From positions 572,492-636,491 of the forward strand of contig NZ_KN266207.1 of assembly GCF_000766945.1 (NCBI RefSeq): DNA of 64,000 bases, in the 5' to 3' direction. Origin of the DNA: Cellvibrio mixtus subsp. mixtus J3-8. Lineage in GTDB: Bacteria > Pseudomonadota > Gammaproteobacteria > Pseudomonadales > Cellvibrionaceae. How positions within the stretch are numbered: the stretch's first letter is position 1; every line of letters starts with the position of its first letter. Both the position numbers and the translations under genes were made by a program. This document shows positions 1-8,841 of the stretch, one piece after another. The notes under the pieces are model-generated. The model did no database searches. It was not told the origin of the DNA and saw only the letters and a program-made list of their open reading frames with translations.

Positions 1-1719
1 ATCCAAATTTTCCCATTCAGCCATGATGCTGCACAAAGGCGCACGCAAATTTTCCAGATTGGTTTCGTGGTCCTCAACGCGAAGTTCCCTGGACTCTTCT
101 CGCAAATTAAATGTTGCTCCAGTGCAATGTACTCCGGCATTCTCGGGAGCAATATAGCCCTCACTGCAAATCACACTTTTTATTGCCTGGCTGGGTGTTG
201 TAGCTGGCAGGTAAGTAATTTGCCCGCGGATAGATTTAATCGGTAGATGTTGGGTTTGCTCAAAACGTTGTGCATCACGTGCATTGGCGATAATCAAAAC
301 CTGCGCTTGTAATTCGCAATCCTTGTTAATGCACCAGCTATTCTCTTCAGGGTGAATATCAAATGCAGTTGTATCCGTGATAATGCGAATAAGTGGGTGA
401 TTAACAAGTTGCTCGCAGAGTTTTGCCGGGTTTATCCAGCCCGCGTTCGGAAAATAAATTGCATTGAAAGGCAGCGGCACACCGGCAATTTCACTGGCGC
501 TGGCGGCAGAAACGAATTGCACCAGTTCGTCCGCTGCTGCAAATTTTTCTCGTAATTGCGATTGCAGTAAGTGTTCTGAATCACTGTGTGCCAATTGCAA
601 TACACCGGTTTTGTCGCCAATATTTTTCCAATATCCTGAATAAAAGGATTGTGCAAATTGCAAACTGGTTAAGTTAAATTCGGCTTGGGCTTCTTCTTTA
701 TGCGATAGTTTTGCATACAACACCCCTTGGGGATTGCCTGATGCTTCGGATGCAATTGCGTTATTGCGCTCAATTAGCGTGACCTTCCAGCCTCGTTCTG
801 CAAGCGCGCGCGCACTGGTACAGCCGGCTAGCCCGGCCCCGATAATCAGCGCATGCTTCTCGTTATAAGCAGATGAATTCGTATTAATCGACCATGGCGA
901 AGGAAAAACTGAAGCACTTTTATGTGCAGGTTGCGGATAAAAATAATCCTGGCGGCCATTGCGCATAACCGCTTTTAACATTTCACGTTTACGCCCGAAT
1001 CCTGCTACCTTTTCGATAGTGAATCCGGCAAATTTCAAACCTTTTTTAACTATCGCCGCCGCACTGAATGTGGCTGCGGTTGTTCCCGCATCACTTAATT
1101 GATGGATGCAAGAAAACAAATCCTCACTCCACATTTGCGGGTTTTTGGAGGGAGCGAAACCATCCAGAAACCAGGCATCAATTTTTGCAGAGTATTGGGA
1201 ATAGAGCGGGTCTGTAGTTGTCAATAATTTGGAAAACCCACGCGCAGCGTCATTGATGATTAGCGTGAGTTTGATTCGCCCATCCAAAAACGATAAGCGA
1301 TAAAATCCCTCGCCAACGATGCAGGGATAAGCTTCAATTAGTTGTCGTGACAGATGTCCTAATTCAGGCCAAAGTGCCAATGCGCGCTTTAAATCATTTT
1401 TGTTCAGCGGGAATTTTTCTACGCTCACAAAATGTAATTGTGCGGAAGAGGGCGCAGTGGTTAACCATAATTCCCACGCGGCTAAAAAATTCAGGCCTGA
1501 ACCAAAACCGGTTTCAGCAATGACGAAATGTGCTTTATCGGGGAGGGCCTTCCAGCGTTGCGCCAAGTGATTGTGTTGCAAAAAAACATGGCGGGTTTCT
1601 GCAAGGCCATTGGCCCGGGAAAAATAAACATCGCCAAACACACTGGATAATGGTTGCCCATCTTCATCCCAATTTAATTGGGCATAATGAATTTGGTCCT
1701 GGTATGGATTGCTGCTCAC
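1..1719 (-). CDS. mnmC: MnmC, bifunctional tRNA mnm5s2U34 biosynthesis enzyme (3' end cut off)
   Basis: Final enzyme of 5-methylaminomethyl-2-thiouridine synthesis at the tRNA wobble position. The visible 573 codons read without a stop from a GTG at 1719 to the window edge. The N-terminal half is the SAM-dependent methyltransferase, with a glycine-rich FGSGLNF motif near residue 70. The C-terminal half is the FAD-dependent oxidoreductase, with a Rossmann motif IGAGLAGC near residues 293-300. Both motifs lie in the same frame, so no net frameshift is visible. The full family length is about 650 residues, so under 100 residues should be missing. The GTG overlaps the TGA of the upstream flavodoxin gene by four bases, which indicates translational coupling. 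The product call is secure; only the start codon (GTG) is a little uncertain. Confidence 0.93.
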   Translation of the reverse strand, partial: MSSNPYQDQIHYAQLNWDEDGQPLSSVFGDVYFSRANGLAETRHVFLQHNHLAQRWKALPDKAHFVIAETGFGSGLNFLAAWELWLTTAPSSAQLHFVSVEKFPLNKNDLKRALALWPELGHLSRQLIEAYPCIVGEGFYRLSFLDGRIKLTLIINDAARGFSKLLTTTDPLYSQYSAKIDAWFLDGFAPSKNPQMWSEDLFSCIHQLSDAGTTAATFSAAAIVKKGLKFAGFTIEKVAGFGRKREMLKAVMRNGRQDYFYPQPAHKSASVFPSPWSINTNSSAYNEKHALIIGAGLAGCTSARALAERGWKVTLIERNNAIASEASGNPQGVLYAKLSHKEEAQAEFNLTSLQFAQSFYSGYWKNIGDKTGVLQLAHSDSEHLLQSQLREKFAAADELVQFVSAASASEIAGVPLPFNAIYFPNAGWINPAKLCEQLVNHPLIRIITDTTAFDIHPEENSWCINKDCELQAQVLIIANARDAQRFEQTQHLPIKSIRGQITYLPATTPSQAIKSVICSEGYIAPENAGVHCTGATFNLREESRELRVEDHETNLENLRAPLCSIMAEWENLD

Positions 1720-2240
1720 AGACCAAATTCTTCCAGTACTTGCACGCACCATTGTTGAATTCGCGCATCACTCAATTGAAATTCATTTTCCTCATCCAGC
1801 GCCAGGCCCACAAAATAATTGCCATCGGGTGTCAGTGCTTTGGATGCTTCAAAGTCATAGCCTGCCCGCGGCCAGTAACCGCAGGGAATTGCTCCGCGAT
1901 GCACTAATTTGCTGTGCAAATAACCCATGGCGTCCAGGAACCATTCGGGGTATCCGACTTGGTCGCCCAAACCATAAAGCGCAATTTTTTTGCCGGTTAG
2001 ATCCAATGAGTCCAGATCATCCCAAATGTCTTCCCAATTTTCTTGCAGCTCACCGTAATCCCAGGTCGGAATACCAAAAATTAAATAATCGTAGCCCTGG
2101 GTTTGAGCAATGGGTACGTCGGCAATGTTGAAAAAGTCGACGCGATCTTCGCCAATAACGTTGCGTATTTTTTCACCGGCCATTTCGGTATAACACGTAG
2201 AGCTGCCGTAAAACAAACCGATCGTTTTGATATCGCTCAT
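1716..2240 (-). CDS. fldB: Long-chain flavodoxin, FldB-like
   Basis: Small FMN electron carrier of 174 residues. The phosphate-binding loop GLFYGSSTCYTE lies at the N terminus, followed by the conserved FGIPTWDYGELQ and the flavin-contacting GLGDQVGYPEWF. The extra loop typical of long-chain flavodoxins is present, and the sequence resembles FldB more than FldA. The ATG at 2240 is preferred over a GTG nine bases upstream because the protein then begins directly before the first beta strand; neither start has a good Shine-Dalgarno. It sits in an operon with a MioC-like flavodoxin upstream and mnmC downstream. A role in feeding electrons to reductases or iron-sulfur enzymes is family knowledge, not shown here. 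Confidence 0.88.
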   Translation of the reverse strand: MSDIKTIGLFYGSSTCYTEMAGEKIRNVIGEDRVDFFNIADVPIAQTQGYDYLIFGIPTWDYGELQENWEDIWDDLDSLDLTGKKIALYGLGDQVGYPEWFLDAMGYLHSKLVHRGAIPCGYWPRAGYDFEASKALTPDGNYFVGLALDEENEFQLSDARIQQWCVQVLEEFGL

Positions 2241-2260
2241 AGCAATCACTTAAATCATTT

Positions 2261-2707
2261 TTAAATCAGTTGTGCCCATTGTTGTACCCAATCGCGTGCA
2301 AGGGTAGCGGGATCATCGCCGCTGCATGCATCAATTACCAGCGGATCGCCAATTCGCTGTGCCCCTAAATCTTCGAACGCTGCATCCAGCGCTTTGCCGC
2401 CTTCGTTGAAGGTTGTATAGCTGCTGTCTGCCAGATTAATCACCCCGTAGCGGCGCCCGGCAATACGTGGATAGTCGCGGGTGAGATGTAAATAGAGGGG
2501 TTGGATATTGTCGGGCAATTCTCCGGAACCGGTATTTGAATGGCATAACAGGATAATTTCATCAGGGTCACGCGCGAGGTCTTCAGCCCTGGCGTAGGTA
2601 TTCAGTGATACATCATGGCCCAATTTACGGAGTTCATCGGCTACCAATTCGCCAACCTGCTCTGCACCACCGTAGACGCTACCGATAAAAATCTGCACTT
2701 TGCTCAT
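2261..2707 (-). CDS. mioC: MioC-like short flavodoxin
   Basis: A 148-residue flavodoxin-fold protein. The N terminus MSKVQIFIGSVYGGAEQVG is the FMN phosphate loop, and the middle contains LCHSNTGSGELPDN, the flavin-binding segment seen in MioC and in sulfite reductase flavoprotein domains. In E. coli MioC has been linked to biotin synthase electron transfer; here only the fold is supported. It lies 20 bases upstream of the fldB-like gene on the same strand, so two flavodoxins are probably co-transcribed. The ATG at 2707 is the natural start. Confidence 0.85.
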   Translation of the reverse strand: MSKVQIFIGSVYGGAEQVGELVADELRKLGHDVSLNTYARAEDLARDPDEIILLCHSNTGSGELPDNIQPLYLHLTRDYPRIAGRRYGVINLADSSYTTFNEGGKALDAAFEDLGAQRIGDPLVIDACSGDDPATLARDWVQQWAQLI

Positions 2708-2748
2708 GGGATTAGTCTCATGGATTCGCCTTAATTCAGGCGCTGCTG

Positions 2749-3213
2749 CTAAAGCGCGCCAGCATACCCTAATTGACGCCAGGCTTCATAAACCATTACG
2801 GCCACGGCATTGGACAAATTCATACTTCTACTATTTGCCACCATAGGAATGCGCAATACCCGATCGGTTGGCAATGACGCGCGAATCGAGGCGGGCAGGC
2901 CACGGGACTCAGGGCCGAACAATAAATAATCGCCTGGTTGGAATTGTGCATCACTGTGGCAGCGCACACCTTTTGTGCTCAATGCAAAAATTCGCGTCGC
3001 GTTCGTCGTATTTAAAAATGCATCCCAATTTGCGTGAATATGTACGTCCTGTGTTTCGGCGTAGTCCATTCCCGCTCGCGTTACGCTTTTTTCGTCCAAT
3101 TTAAATCCCAGGGGTTCAATCAAATGCAACTGACAACCGGTGTTGGCTGCAAGTCGAATGATGTTTCCGGTGTTAGGGGGAATTTCCGGTTCAAAAAGAA
3201 CTATGTTCAACAT
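2749..3213 (-). CDS. trmL: tRNA (cytidine/uridine-34-2'-O)-methyltransferase TrmL
   Basis: SPOUT-class methyltransferase of 154 residues that 2'-O-methylates the wobble nucleotide of tRNA-Leu isoacceptors. Visible hallmarks are the N-terminal [20 protein letters not shown], the [10 protein letters not shown] motif and the C-terminal [22 protein letters not shown], which together form the knotted SAM site. The length is normal for the family. It is the first gene of the minus-strand group trmL-mioC-fldB-mnmC, and its start faces the MSHA operon, so the region around 3213-3365 must carry divergent promoters. Confidence 0.95.
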   Translation of the reverse strand: MLNIVLFEPEIPPNTGNIIRLAANTGCQLHLIEPLGFKLDEKSVTRAGMDYAETQDVHIHANWDAFLNTTNATRIFALSTKGVRCHSDAQFQPGDYLLFGPESRGLPASIRASLPTDRVLRIPMVANSRSMNLSNAVAVMVYEAWRQLGYAGAL

Positions 3214-3238
3214 TTGGCGTTTTCACCCTTTATGGTCT

Positions 3239-4312
3239 ATGTTTTTTGTTAAACGTTATGTTTCCGGCGCCAATTATAAGCAAGAGTTATTAAATCGTTT
3301 GCACAATTTTTCGGCCATTCATTCACGCACCTTAGCTCGGCTAACGGGAAAACGAGAATCAACTTTGAACGGGATTGCGGAAAAAATAACCAGGATTTTG
3401 CGTGCTAGTCGTAGCCAGAATCAAACATTAGGGGTTGAGTTTACCCCTGAGGGTGTTGCTTTCGCCCATGTTCAACGGCCTGCCACACAACAACCTCTAT
3501 TATCCCATTGTGAGTTTTTGCCAATCGAAGACGGTGTTGACCAAGCCGATATATTGCGTTCCCGTTTAACAAAACTGGGAGTGCATAATGTGCCGTGCAA
3601 TTTAGTAATGGCTGCCGGTAATTACCAATTAATTCTGGGTGAAGCACCTAAAGTTCCACAGGAGGAATTGGCTGATGCATTGCGTTGGCGTGTAAAAGAC
3701 CTGGTGCAATTCCCTATTGCAGAAGCGGTTGTTGACGCGTTTTTTTTGCCGGAAGACAGCGCGCGTGGTGGTAATCGCATGGCGTATGCGGTAGTTGCCC
3801 AGCGCAAACAAGTAGAAGCGCAAGTCAGCCTGGCACGGGCAAGTGGCCTTGAATTAAAAAATATTGATATTGCCGAACTTGTGTTACGTAACCTTGCGGA
3901 GAGTTGTTGCGATACCAAACGTGGTGTGGCGATTGTCAAGTTGCAGCAAGGTGGTGGTAGCTTACAAATTATTCGTGATGGAAACCTTTATTTATCCCGT
4001 CAATTTTCACTGGCGTACAACGCCGGCTTACTGGACGACCTACCGACTGATTCCCTTGTATTGGAACTGCAACGTTCGCTGGATTATTTTGAGCGGCAAA
4101 TGCGCCAGGTTCCGCCCAGTCATGTTTATTTGTGTGGTGAAAATGTTACTGCCGATAAACTCACTCCGGAAATTCGTAATGCGGTGGCCGTTAGCATCAA
4201 TCTGCTAAACCTTGGAAATGGTTTGCAAGTTGCCGATGGTATTCCCGACCACAGCTTATCCCTGTGTTTGCATGCAGTAGGTGCTGCCTTGCGCCAGGAC
4301 CAGGTGGGGTGA
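3239..4312 (+). CDS. mshI: MSHA pilus biogenesis protein MshI (PilM-like)
   Basis: First gene of the MSHA pilus operon. The product is a PilM-like, actin-fold cytoplasmic component that docks on the PilN-like membrane protein. The family core starts at about LGVEFTPEGVAFAHVQ and continues through DALRWRVKDLVQFP and LQRSLDYFERQM. The start is uncertain. The ATG at 3239 gives 357 residues but has no Shine-Dalgarno and a non-conserved leader of about 45 residues. A TTG at 3365 with a nearby GAGA gives 315 residues, closer to the family length. An ATG at 3140 would overlap trmL antisense and is unlikely. It is followed six bases later by the PilN-like gene. Confidence 0.85.
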   Translation: MFFVKRYVSGANYKQELLNRLHNFSAIHSRTLARLTGKRESTLNGIAEKITRILRASRSQNQTLGVEFTPEGVAFAHVQRPATQQPLLSHCEFLPIEDGVDQADILRSRLTKLGVHNVPCNLVMAAGNYQLILGEAPKVPQEELADALRWRVKDLVQFPIAEAVVDAFFLPEDSARGGNRMAYAVVAQRKQVEAQVSLARASGLELKNIDIAELVLRNLAESCCDTKRGVAIVKLQQGGGSLQIIRDGNLYLSRQFSLAYNAGLLDDLPTDSLVLELQRSLDYFERQMRQVPPSHVYLCGENVTADKLTPEIRNAVAVSINLLNLGNGLQVADGIPDHSLSLCLHAVGAALRQDQVG

Positions 4313-4318
4313 GCTAAC

Positions 4319-4996
4319 ATGCAACAGATCAATTTATATTTACCGGAATTTCAACCCAATCGCGAACCATTACGCAGCGTGCATATGCTCTGGGGAGTGG
4401 TGATATTTATCGGGTTGTTATTACTGGTGAGTTATTTCAGCGCGCGCAGCAATCGTACATTAGCAGAACAAGTTGATAGGAATCGTGCGCAACTGGATCA
4501 ATTAAAAAGCCAGGCAACACAATTGGAGCAGCAAAAACCCGCGAGTAATATTGTTGATCTCGATGCCCAGATTGTAAAACTTTCCCAAGAGTTAAGTCGG
4601 CGCGATCAGGTCTTCCGGGTAATTGCCAACAAAAATATTGGTAACAACATTGGTTTCTCTGCGCATTTGCAGGCTTTGGGACGGCAATCGTTGAGCACTG
4701 TTAGCCTTGAGGCTTTCTCGTTGATGTATGGGGGAAATTACCTGGAGTTCGCGGGTAAAACCCGTTCAGTAGATCAAATCCCGTTATACATTCAGCGTTT
4801 GCGGAACGAGCCGGTATTTAGCAGCGCAGCATTTGGCGTATTACATGCCAGGCCGCAAGAAAAAAATGCCGGTGTTTTCGAATTCTCACTGACAAAAGAA
4901 AGCACTATAGGCGTGCCGGATGAACCAAAAACAGCGGTTCAAATGTTATTGGAAGAAAATGAGGAAGTTAACCGGCAATCGCGAGGACAACACTAA
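4319..4996 (+). CDS. MSHA biogenesis protein, PilN-like inner-membrane component
   Basis: A bitopic protein of 225 residues. The N terminus MQQINLYLPEFQPNREPLRS is the short cytoplasmic segment that in PilN binds PilM. It is followed by one transmembrane helix (about residues 24-41), a coiled coil (about 48-100, rich in Gln, Leu and Lys) and a small periplasmic domain. This matches the PilN family in the msh gene order (mshI, pilN-like, mshJ, mshK). Its stop shares one base with the mshJ start (TAATG at 4994-4998), so the two are probably translationally coupled. Confidence 0.85.
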   Translation: MQQINLYLPEFQPNREPLRSVHMLWGVVIFIGLLLLVSYFSARSNRTLAEQVDRNRAQLDQLKSQATQLEQQKPASNIVDLDAQIVKLSQELSRRDQVFRVIANKNIGNNIGFSAHLQALGRQSLSTVSLEAFSLMYGGNYLEFAGKTRSVDQIPLYIQRLRNEPVFSSAAFGVLHARPQEKNAGVFEFSLTKESTIGVPDEPKTAVQMLLEENEEVNRQSRGQH

Positions 4997-5685
4997 TGCC
5001 AGACGCGATCCAGCAATTAATGGAAAAAATAGATAGCCGTATTCTGCGTGAACGGGTATTAATTTTTATCACATTACTGGCAATAATTTTTTTATTGTGG
5101 AATTTGTTATTGCAAGGGCGTTTTGATGATGAACACAAACGCCTTGAACTTGAAGCTCAACGTGTCAGCGCCGAGCAAACAGCGCTTGAGGTTCATATCT
5201 CCGAATTAACACAAGCATTGGTCAATGATCCGACAGTGGTAAAAAAGAATGAAATTATTCAACTAAACCAGCGCATTAAAGATGTTGAAACTAATGTGTC
5301 CGGTTTATCCCAAGGCTTGATTAGGGCAAGCCAATTACCTAAAGCCCTGGAGGACGTGTTACAAAAAACGGCTGCTATCAATGTCCTGCAAGTGCGTACT
5401 TTACCCGCGAGTGAACTACGCCTGGCCGCCAAAAAAGTAGAAACTTCTCCATCGACATCACCAGCACCACAAGAAGAAAGTGGTACAGGTGTTTATAAGC
5501 ATGCTGTATTGATTCGTGTCAGCGGTAGCTACTCTCAACTCCTGAAATTAATGGCGGAAATTGAATCGCTGCAATGGAAATTTTATTGGGAGTCATTGGA
5601 CTACCGGGTAACCCGCTATCCGGACGCAACAATCGACATTCGTGTCTTTACATTAAGTTCAGAGGAGGGGCTGCTCGGTGTTTAA
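4996..5685 (+). CDS. mshJ: MSHA biogenesis protein MshJ (PilO-like)
   Basis: PilO-type component of the inner-membrane platform, 229 residues. A short cytoplasmic N terminus precedes one transmembrane helix (about residues 20-40, VLIFITLLAIIFLLWNLLL), a long coiled coil (about 45-110) and a ferredoxin-like periplasmic domain ending in DIRVFTLSSEEGLLGV. It overlaps the PilN-like gene by one base and mshK by eight bases. The call rests on topology, length and gene order; sequence conservation in this family is low. Confidence 0.85.
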   Translation: MPDAIQQLMEKIDSRILRERVLIFITLLAIIFLLWNLLLQGRFDDEHKRLELEAQRVSAEQTALEVHISELTQALVNDPTVVKKNEIIQLNQRIKDVETNVSGLSQGLIRASQLPKALEDVLQKTAAINVLQVRTLPASELRLAAKKVETSPSTSPAPQEESGTGVYKHAVLIRVSGSYSQLLKLMAEIESLQWKFYWESLDYRVTRYPDATIDIRVFTLSSEEGLLGV

Positions 5686-6016
5686 GTGGCTGACCCTATT
5701 ACTCGTGGTAGTTTCCACTGCTGTTTGGGCTGAGCCTGGTGGAAATGATGGCGTACGCGATCCAACAACTCCGCTTGGACATATGTCGGGATTTGCAGGT
5801 AATCAAGGCGAAGCAACCCTGGTGCTTGATTCCGTTTTGATTGGCACCAAACGCAAACTTGCCATTATTAATGGTGAAACATTGCGAGAAGGACAAGTTT
5901 TACCTGGCAGTAATGGAATAAAAGTGCAACGCATCCTTCCGCAAACGGTGGTGTTGCAGCAAGGCGAAAAGACCTGGGTATTAAGTATGTCCCCTGGCGT
6001 TATGAAAAAACATTAA
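5678..6016 (+). CDS. mshK: MSHA biogenesis protein MshK (PilP-like)
   Basis: A 112-residue periplasmic protein with an N-terminal signal peptide (about residues 1-18, ending VWAEP) and then VRDPTTPLG, the typical MshK/PilP start. The remainder is a small beta domain (VLDSVLIGTKRKLAIINGE). It probably links the inner-membrane MshI/J platform to the MshL secretin. The start is a GTG at 5678 inside the mshJ reading frame, preceded by a strong GGAGG about ten bases upstream. Confidence 0.87.
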   Translation: MFKWLTLLLVVVSTAVWAEPGGNDGVRDPTTPLGHMSGFAGNQGEATLVLDSVLIGTKRKLAIINGETLREGQVLPGSNGIKVQRILPQTVVLQQGEKTWVLSMSPGVMKKH

Positions 6017-6046
6017 TTGGCAGTAAGCCTAATTGAGGCAGTTATA

Positions 6047-7885
6047 ATGCTCATCAGATCCGAATTTCATCAGCCATCATTTGCTGCGCCCGCGCGGTGG
6101 TTGCTGCATGTGATAATTGTATTAAGCCTGTCAATGTTGATAGCTTGTTCATCCAATAACACTAATAAAAAGTTGATTACGGAAGATGCAGTTGATCAGG
6201 TTGTAGAGCAGCAGCGGGAACAGCGAAAAACACCAGCCGCTGTGCCAGGGGAGGTTAGTAAAACGCTGCTGGATAATCAGGCTATTGCGACTGGAGGTGC
6301 AATAAAAAATAGCCGTGATCGCTTTGATGTCTCTGTGCGAAATGTTCCTGCCCAGGCTTTTTTTCTGGGATTGGTGAATGGCACAGGGGTCAATCTGGTT
6401 GTGCACCCGGAAGTAAATGGCAGCATTACACTGGATTTAAAAAATGTCACTGTGGATGAAGTGTTGCGAGTGACGCGTGATATTTACGGTTATGAATTCA
6501 AGCTGGAGCGTGGTATTTACACGGTTTATGCAAATGCTTTGCGAACCGAGGTTTTTCAAATTAATTACCTGGATGTGCAACGCGTCGGCGTTTCTGACAC
6601 CAGTGTGATGATCGGGCGTGCACAAACATCCGGAGGCAATAATACCAATGCGAATTCCGGTGGTAACAATGCTACTGCAAATGAAAATGCCAATTTGCTA
6701 TCCATGATCGAAAGTGTGCAGAAACAAAATCAGGATGGCAATGGTAACAGTGGTAGTGGTTCAGCGCTCACGCCCGGCTCCCGCGTACAAACGTTGAATC
6801 GCACTGATTTCTGGTCATCCCTGGAGAAAACAATTGTTTCCATCATTGGTGGTGAAAGTCAAAATCGGTCAGTGATGGTTACGCCGCAGGCGGGTATGAT
6901 TGTCGTAAAAGCTATGCCTAACGAATTGAGCGCAGTCCGTAGTTTTCTGGAGCGATCAGAGTTGAGTGTAAAGCGCCAGGTTATTCTTGAGGCAAAAATT
7001 CTCGAAGTGCGTTTGAGCGAAGGTTTTGAGGCCGGTGTTAACTGGGGGGCAATTAGTGGGCAGATAGCGGCCGCAAAAAATCTGGAAGATGGATTTTTGC
7101 TAAATACCGATGGCTCGTCTGAAGTTGGTGAGTTTAGATCGCTTACCAGAACTTATACTTATTTTAATAGCAATGGTGATCTGGTAACCACACAAGTTCC
7201 TGCACGGGAAAAAATAGGTGGCACAATTGCCGGGTTAATTCAGGTGACGGATATCACCAAGCTTCTCTCTTTATTAGAAACACAAGGGACCGTGCAAGTG
7301 CTTTCCAGTCCACGTGTATCCACAGTAAACAATCAAAAAGCAGTAATTCGTGTGGGTTCTGATGAATATTTTGTAACCGGGATTTCCAGCAATCAAACTG
7401 CCAACGCGGCTGCTATCACGAGTACACCCAATATTGAATTGTCATCATTTTTTAGTGGAATATCCTTGGATGTAACGCCCCAAATTTCTGAAAGTGGTGA
7501 AGTGATATTACACATCCATCCCGTTGTCAGTGAAGTCACTGATCAGCAGAAAGTATTTACCGTTGGAGATGAGGAGTTTTCTTTACCTTTGGCGCTACGT
7601 GGTGTGCGTGAATCGGATAGCATCGTTAAAGCATCAAGCGGGCAGGTCATCGTATTGGGAGGATTAATGACAGAATCCTCGAATGCGACTAATGGCAAGC
7701 GCCCATTATTGGGTGATATTCCAGGTGTTAATGCGTTATTCCGCACCAAACAAAAATCCAAAGCAAAAACCGAATTGGTTATTTTGTTGCGCCCTATAGT
7801 CGTAGAGCAAAATACCTGGAATGAGCAACTCAATGAAGTACAAAACACTATGCAACAAATGGGCGAGGCCTATAGAAACAAATAG
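6047..7885 (+). CDS. mshL: MshL, MSHA pilus secretin (outer-membrane lipoprotein)
   Basis: Forms the outer-membrane pore for the pilus. The 612-residue product starts at the ATG at 6047, which has GAGG eight bases upstream; a TTG at 6017 is also open but has no such site. A lipoprotein signal ends at the lipobox LIAC followed by SSNN (about residues 30-37). An STN/N0-type domain follows (VPAQAFFLGLVNGTGVNLVVHPEV), then an N1-like domain. The C-terminal secretin domain contains VQVLSSPRVSTVNNQKAVI and the signature VIVLGGLMTES. A Gly/Asn-rich low-complexity loop lies around residues 203-248. Confidence 0.95.
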   Translation: MLIRSEFHQPSFAAPARWLLHVIIVLSLSMLIACSSNNTNKKLITEDAVDQVVEQQREQRKTPAAVPGEVSKTLLDNQAIATGGAIKNSRDRFDVSVRNVPAQAFFLGLVNGTGVNLVVHPEVNGSITLDLKNVTVDEVLRVTRDIYGYEFKLERGIYTVYANALRTEVFQINYLDVQRVGVSDTSVMIGRAQTSGGNNTNANSGGNNATANENANLLSMIESVQKQNQDGNGNSGSGSALTPGSRVQTLNRTDFWSSLEKTIVSIIGGESQNRSVMVTPQAGMIVVKAMPNELSAVRSFLERSELSVKRQVILEAKILEVRLSEGFEAGVNWGAISGQIAAAKNLEDGFLLNTDGSSEVGEFRSLTRTYTYFNSNGDLVTTQVPAREKIGGTIAGLIQVTDITKLLSLLETQGTVQVLSSPRVSTVNNQKAVIRVGSDEYFVTGISSNQTANAAAITSTPNIELSSFFSGISLDVTPQISESGEVILHIHPVVSEVTDQQKVFTVGDEEFSLPLALRGVRESDSIVKASSGQVIVLGGLMTESSNATNGKRPLLGDIPGVNALFRTKQKSKAKTELVILLRPIVVEQNTWNEQLNEVQNTMQQMGEAYRNK

Positions 7886-7920
7886 CGAACATTAATACAT
7901 GTTTGCAGGCGAGGTTTCCC

Positions 7921-8841
7921 ATGTATCGACAACATTTTGGATTAAACGAGCACCCTTTTTCATTAACACCGGACACGCAATTTTATTTTAATAGCCAAAG
8001 CCACCGCGAAGTGTTGAGTACTTTGCTTTTGGCATTACGCCACAGTGAAGGCTTCATAAAAATTGTGGGAGAGGTGGGGACCGGAAAAACACTTCTCAGT
8101 CGCAAGTTGCTTGCCAGCCTGGGTGAAAATTTTATTACTGCTTACATTCCCAATCCTTATTTAACACCTGATGAGCTTAAATGGTTTCTTGCGGAAGAAA
8201 TCGGGATAGCGTATTCACCGGAAATACCTTCCTATCAATTACTTAAAGAAATCAATTTGCGCCTGGTGGAACTTGCACAACAAAAACGGCAAGTTGTTTT
8301 GATTGTGGATGAAGCCCAGGCAATGCCACGTGAGACAATAGAAGCCCTGCGCCTGTTAACTAATTTGGAAACTGAAAAAAGTAAATTATTACAAGTTGTT
8401 TTATTCGGGCAACCCGAGTTGGACGAATTGTTGGATCGACCTGATTTACGCCAGCTTAAACAACGTATTGTGTTTGCTGAATATCTTCAGACTATTCCCA
8501 AATCCAGTTTGGGCGATTATCTGTCTTATCGTTTAAGTTCAGCGGGTTATCGCGGCGCATTATTATTTTCGCCGACGGCAATTGGTTTATTGTACAAAGC
8601 ATCTGCCGGTGTTCCCCGGTTGATTAATGTCATTGCGCATAAAGCATTATTGGCCGCTTATGGGCAAGGCGCAGAACGTGTCAATCGACAGCACATGATG
8701 CGCGCAATTATGGATACAGCTGAAAGCCGCTCGTTAGGGCGTTGGTTGGCGCGGCGCGATTTTTGGTTATGGCCATCACTTGCTGCCGGCGCAGCGGTGC
8801 TTATTGTATTGGCGCCTGGCTTATTGAGCGGTGCATCATGA
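7921..8841 (+). CDS. mshM: MshM, AAA ATPase of the MSHA system (ExeA-like)
   Basis: AAA ATPase of 306 residues related to ExeA/GspA. Walker A GEVGTGKT is at about residues 50-57 and Walker B VVLIVDEAQ at about 124-132. A C-terminal transmembrane helix (WPSLAAGAAVLIVLAPGLL) follows an arginine-rich segment. By homology to ExeA it may help place the secretin in the cell wall. The ATG at 7921 is chosen because GAGG lies seven bases upstream; an in-frame start 18 bases earlier has none. The stop overlaps the mshN start as ATGA. Confidence 0.93.
   Translation: MYRQHFGLNEHPFSLTPDTQFYFNSQSHREVLSTLLLALRHSEGFIKIVGEVGTGKTLLSRKLLASLGENFITAYIPNPYLTPDELKWFLAEEIGIAYSPEIPSYQLLKEINLRLVELAQQKRQVVLIVDEAQAMPRETIEALRLLTNLETEKSKLLQVVLFGQPELDELLDRPDLRQLKQRIVFAEYLQTIPKSSLGDYLSYRLSSAGYRGALLFSPTAIGLLYKASAGVPRLINVIAHKALLAAYGQGAERVNRQHMMRAIMDTAESRSLGRWLARRDFWLWPSLAAGAAVLIVLAPGLLSGAS

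Noticed and set aside
3140..3238. Upstream extension of the mshI frame to an ATG at 3140
   Set aside because: It would overlap trmL on the opposite strand and has no Shine-Dalgarno or conserved residues.
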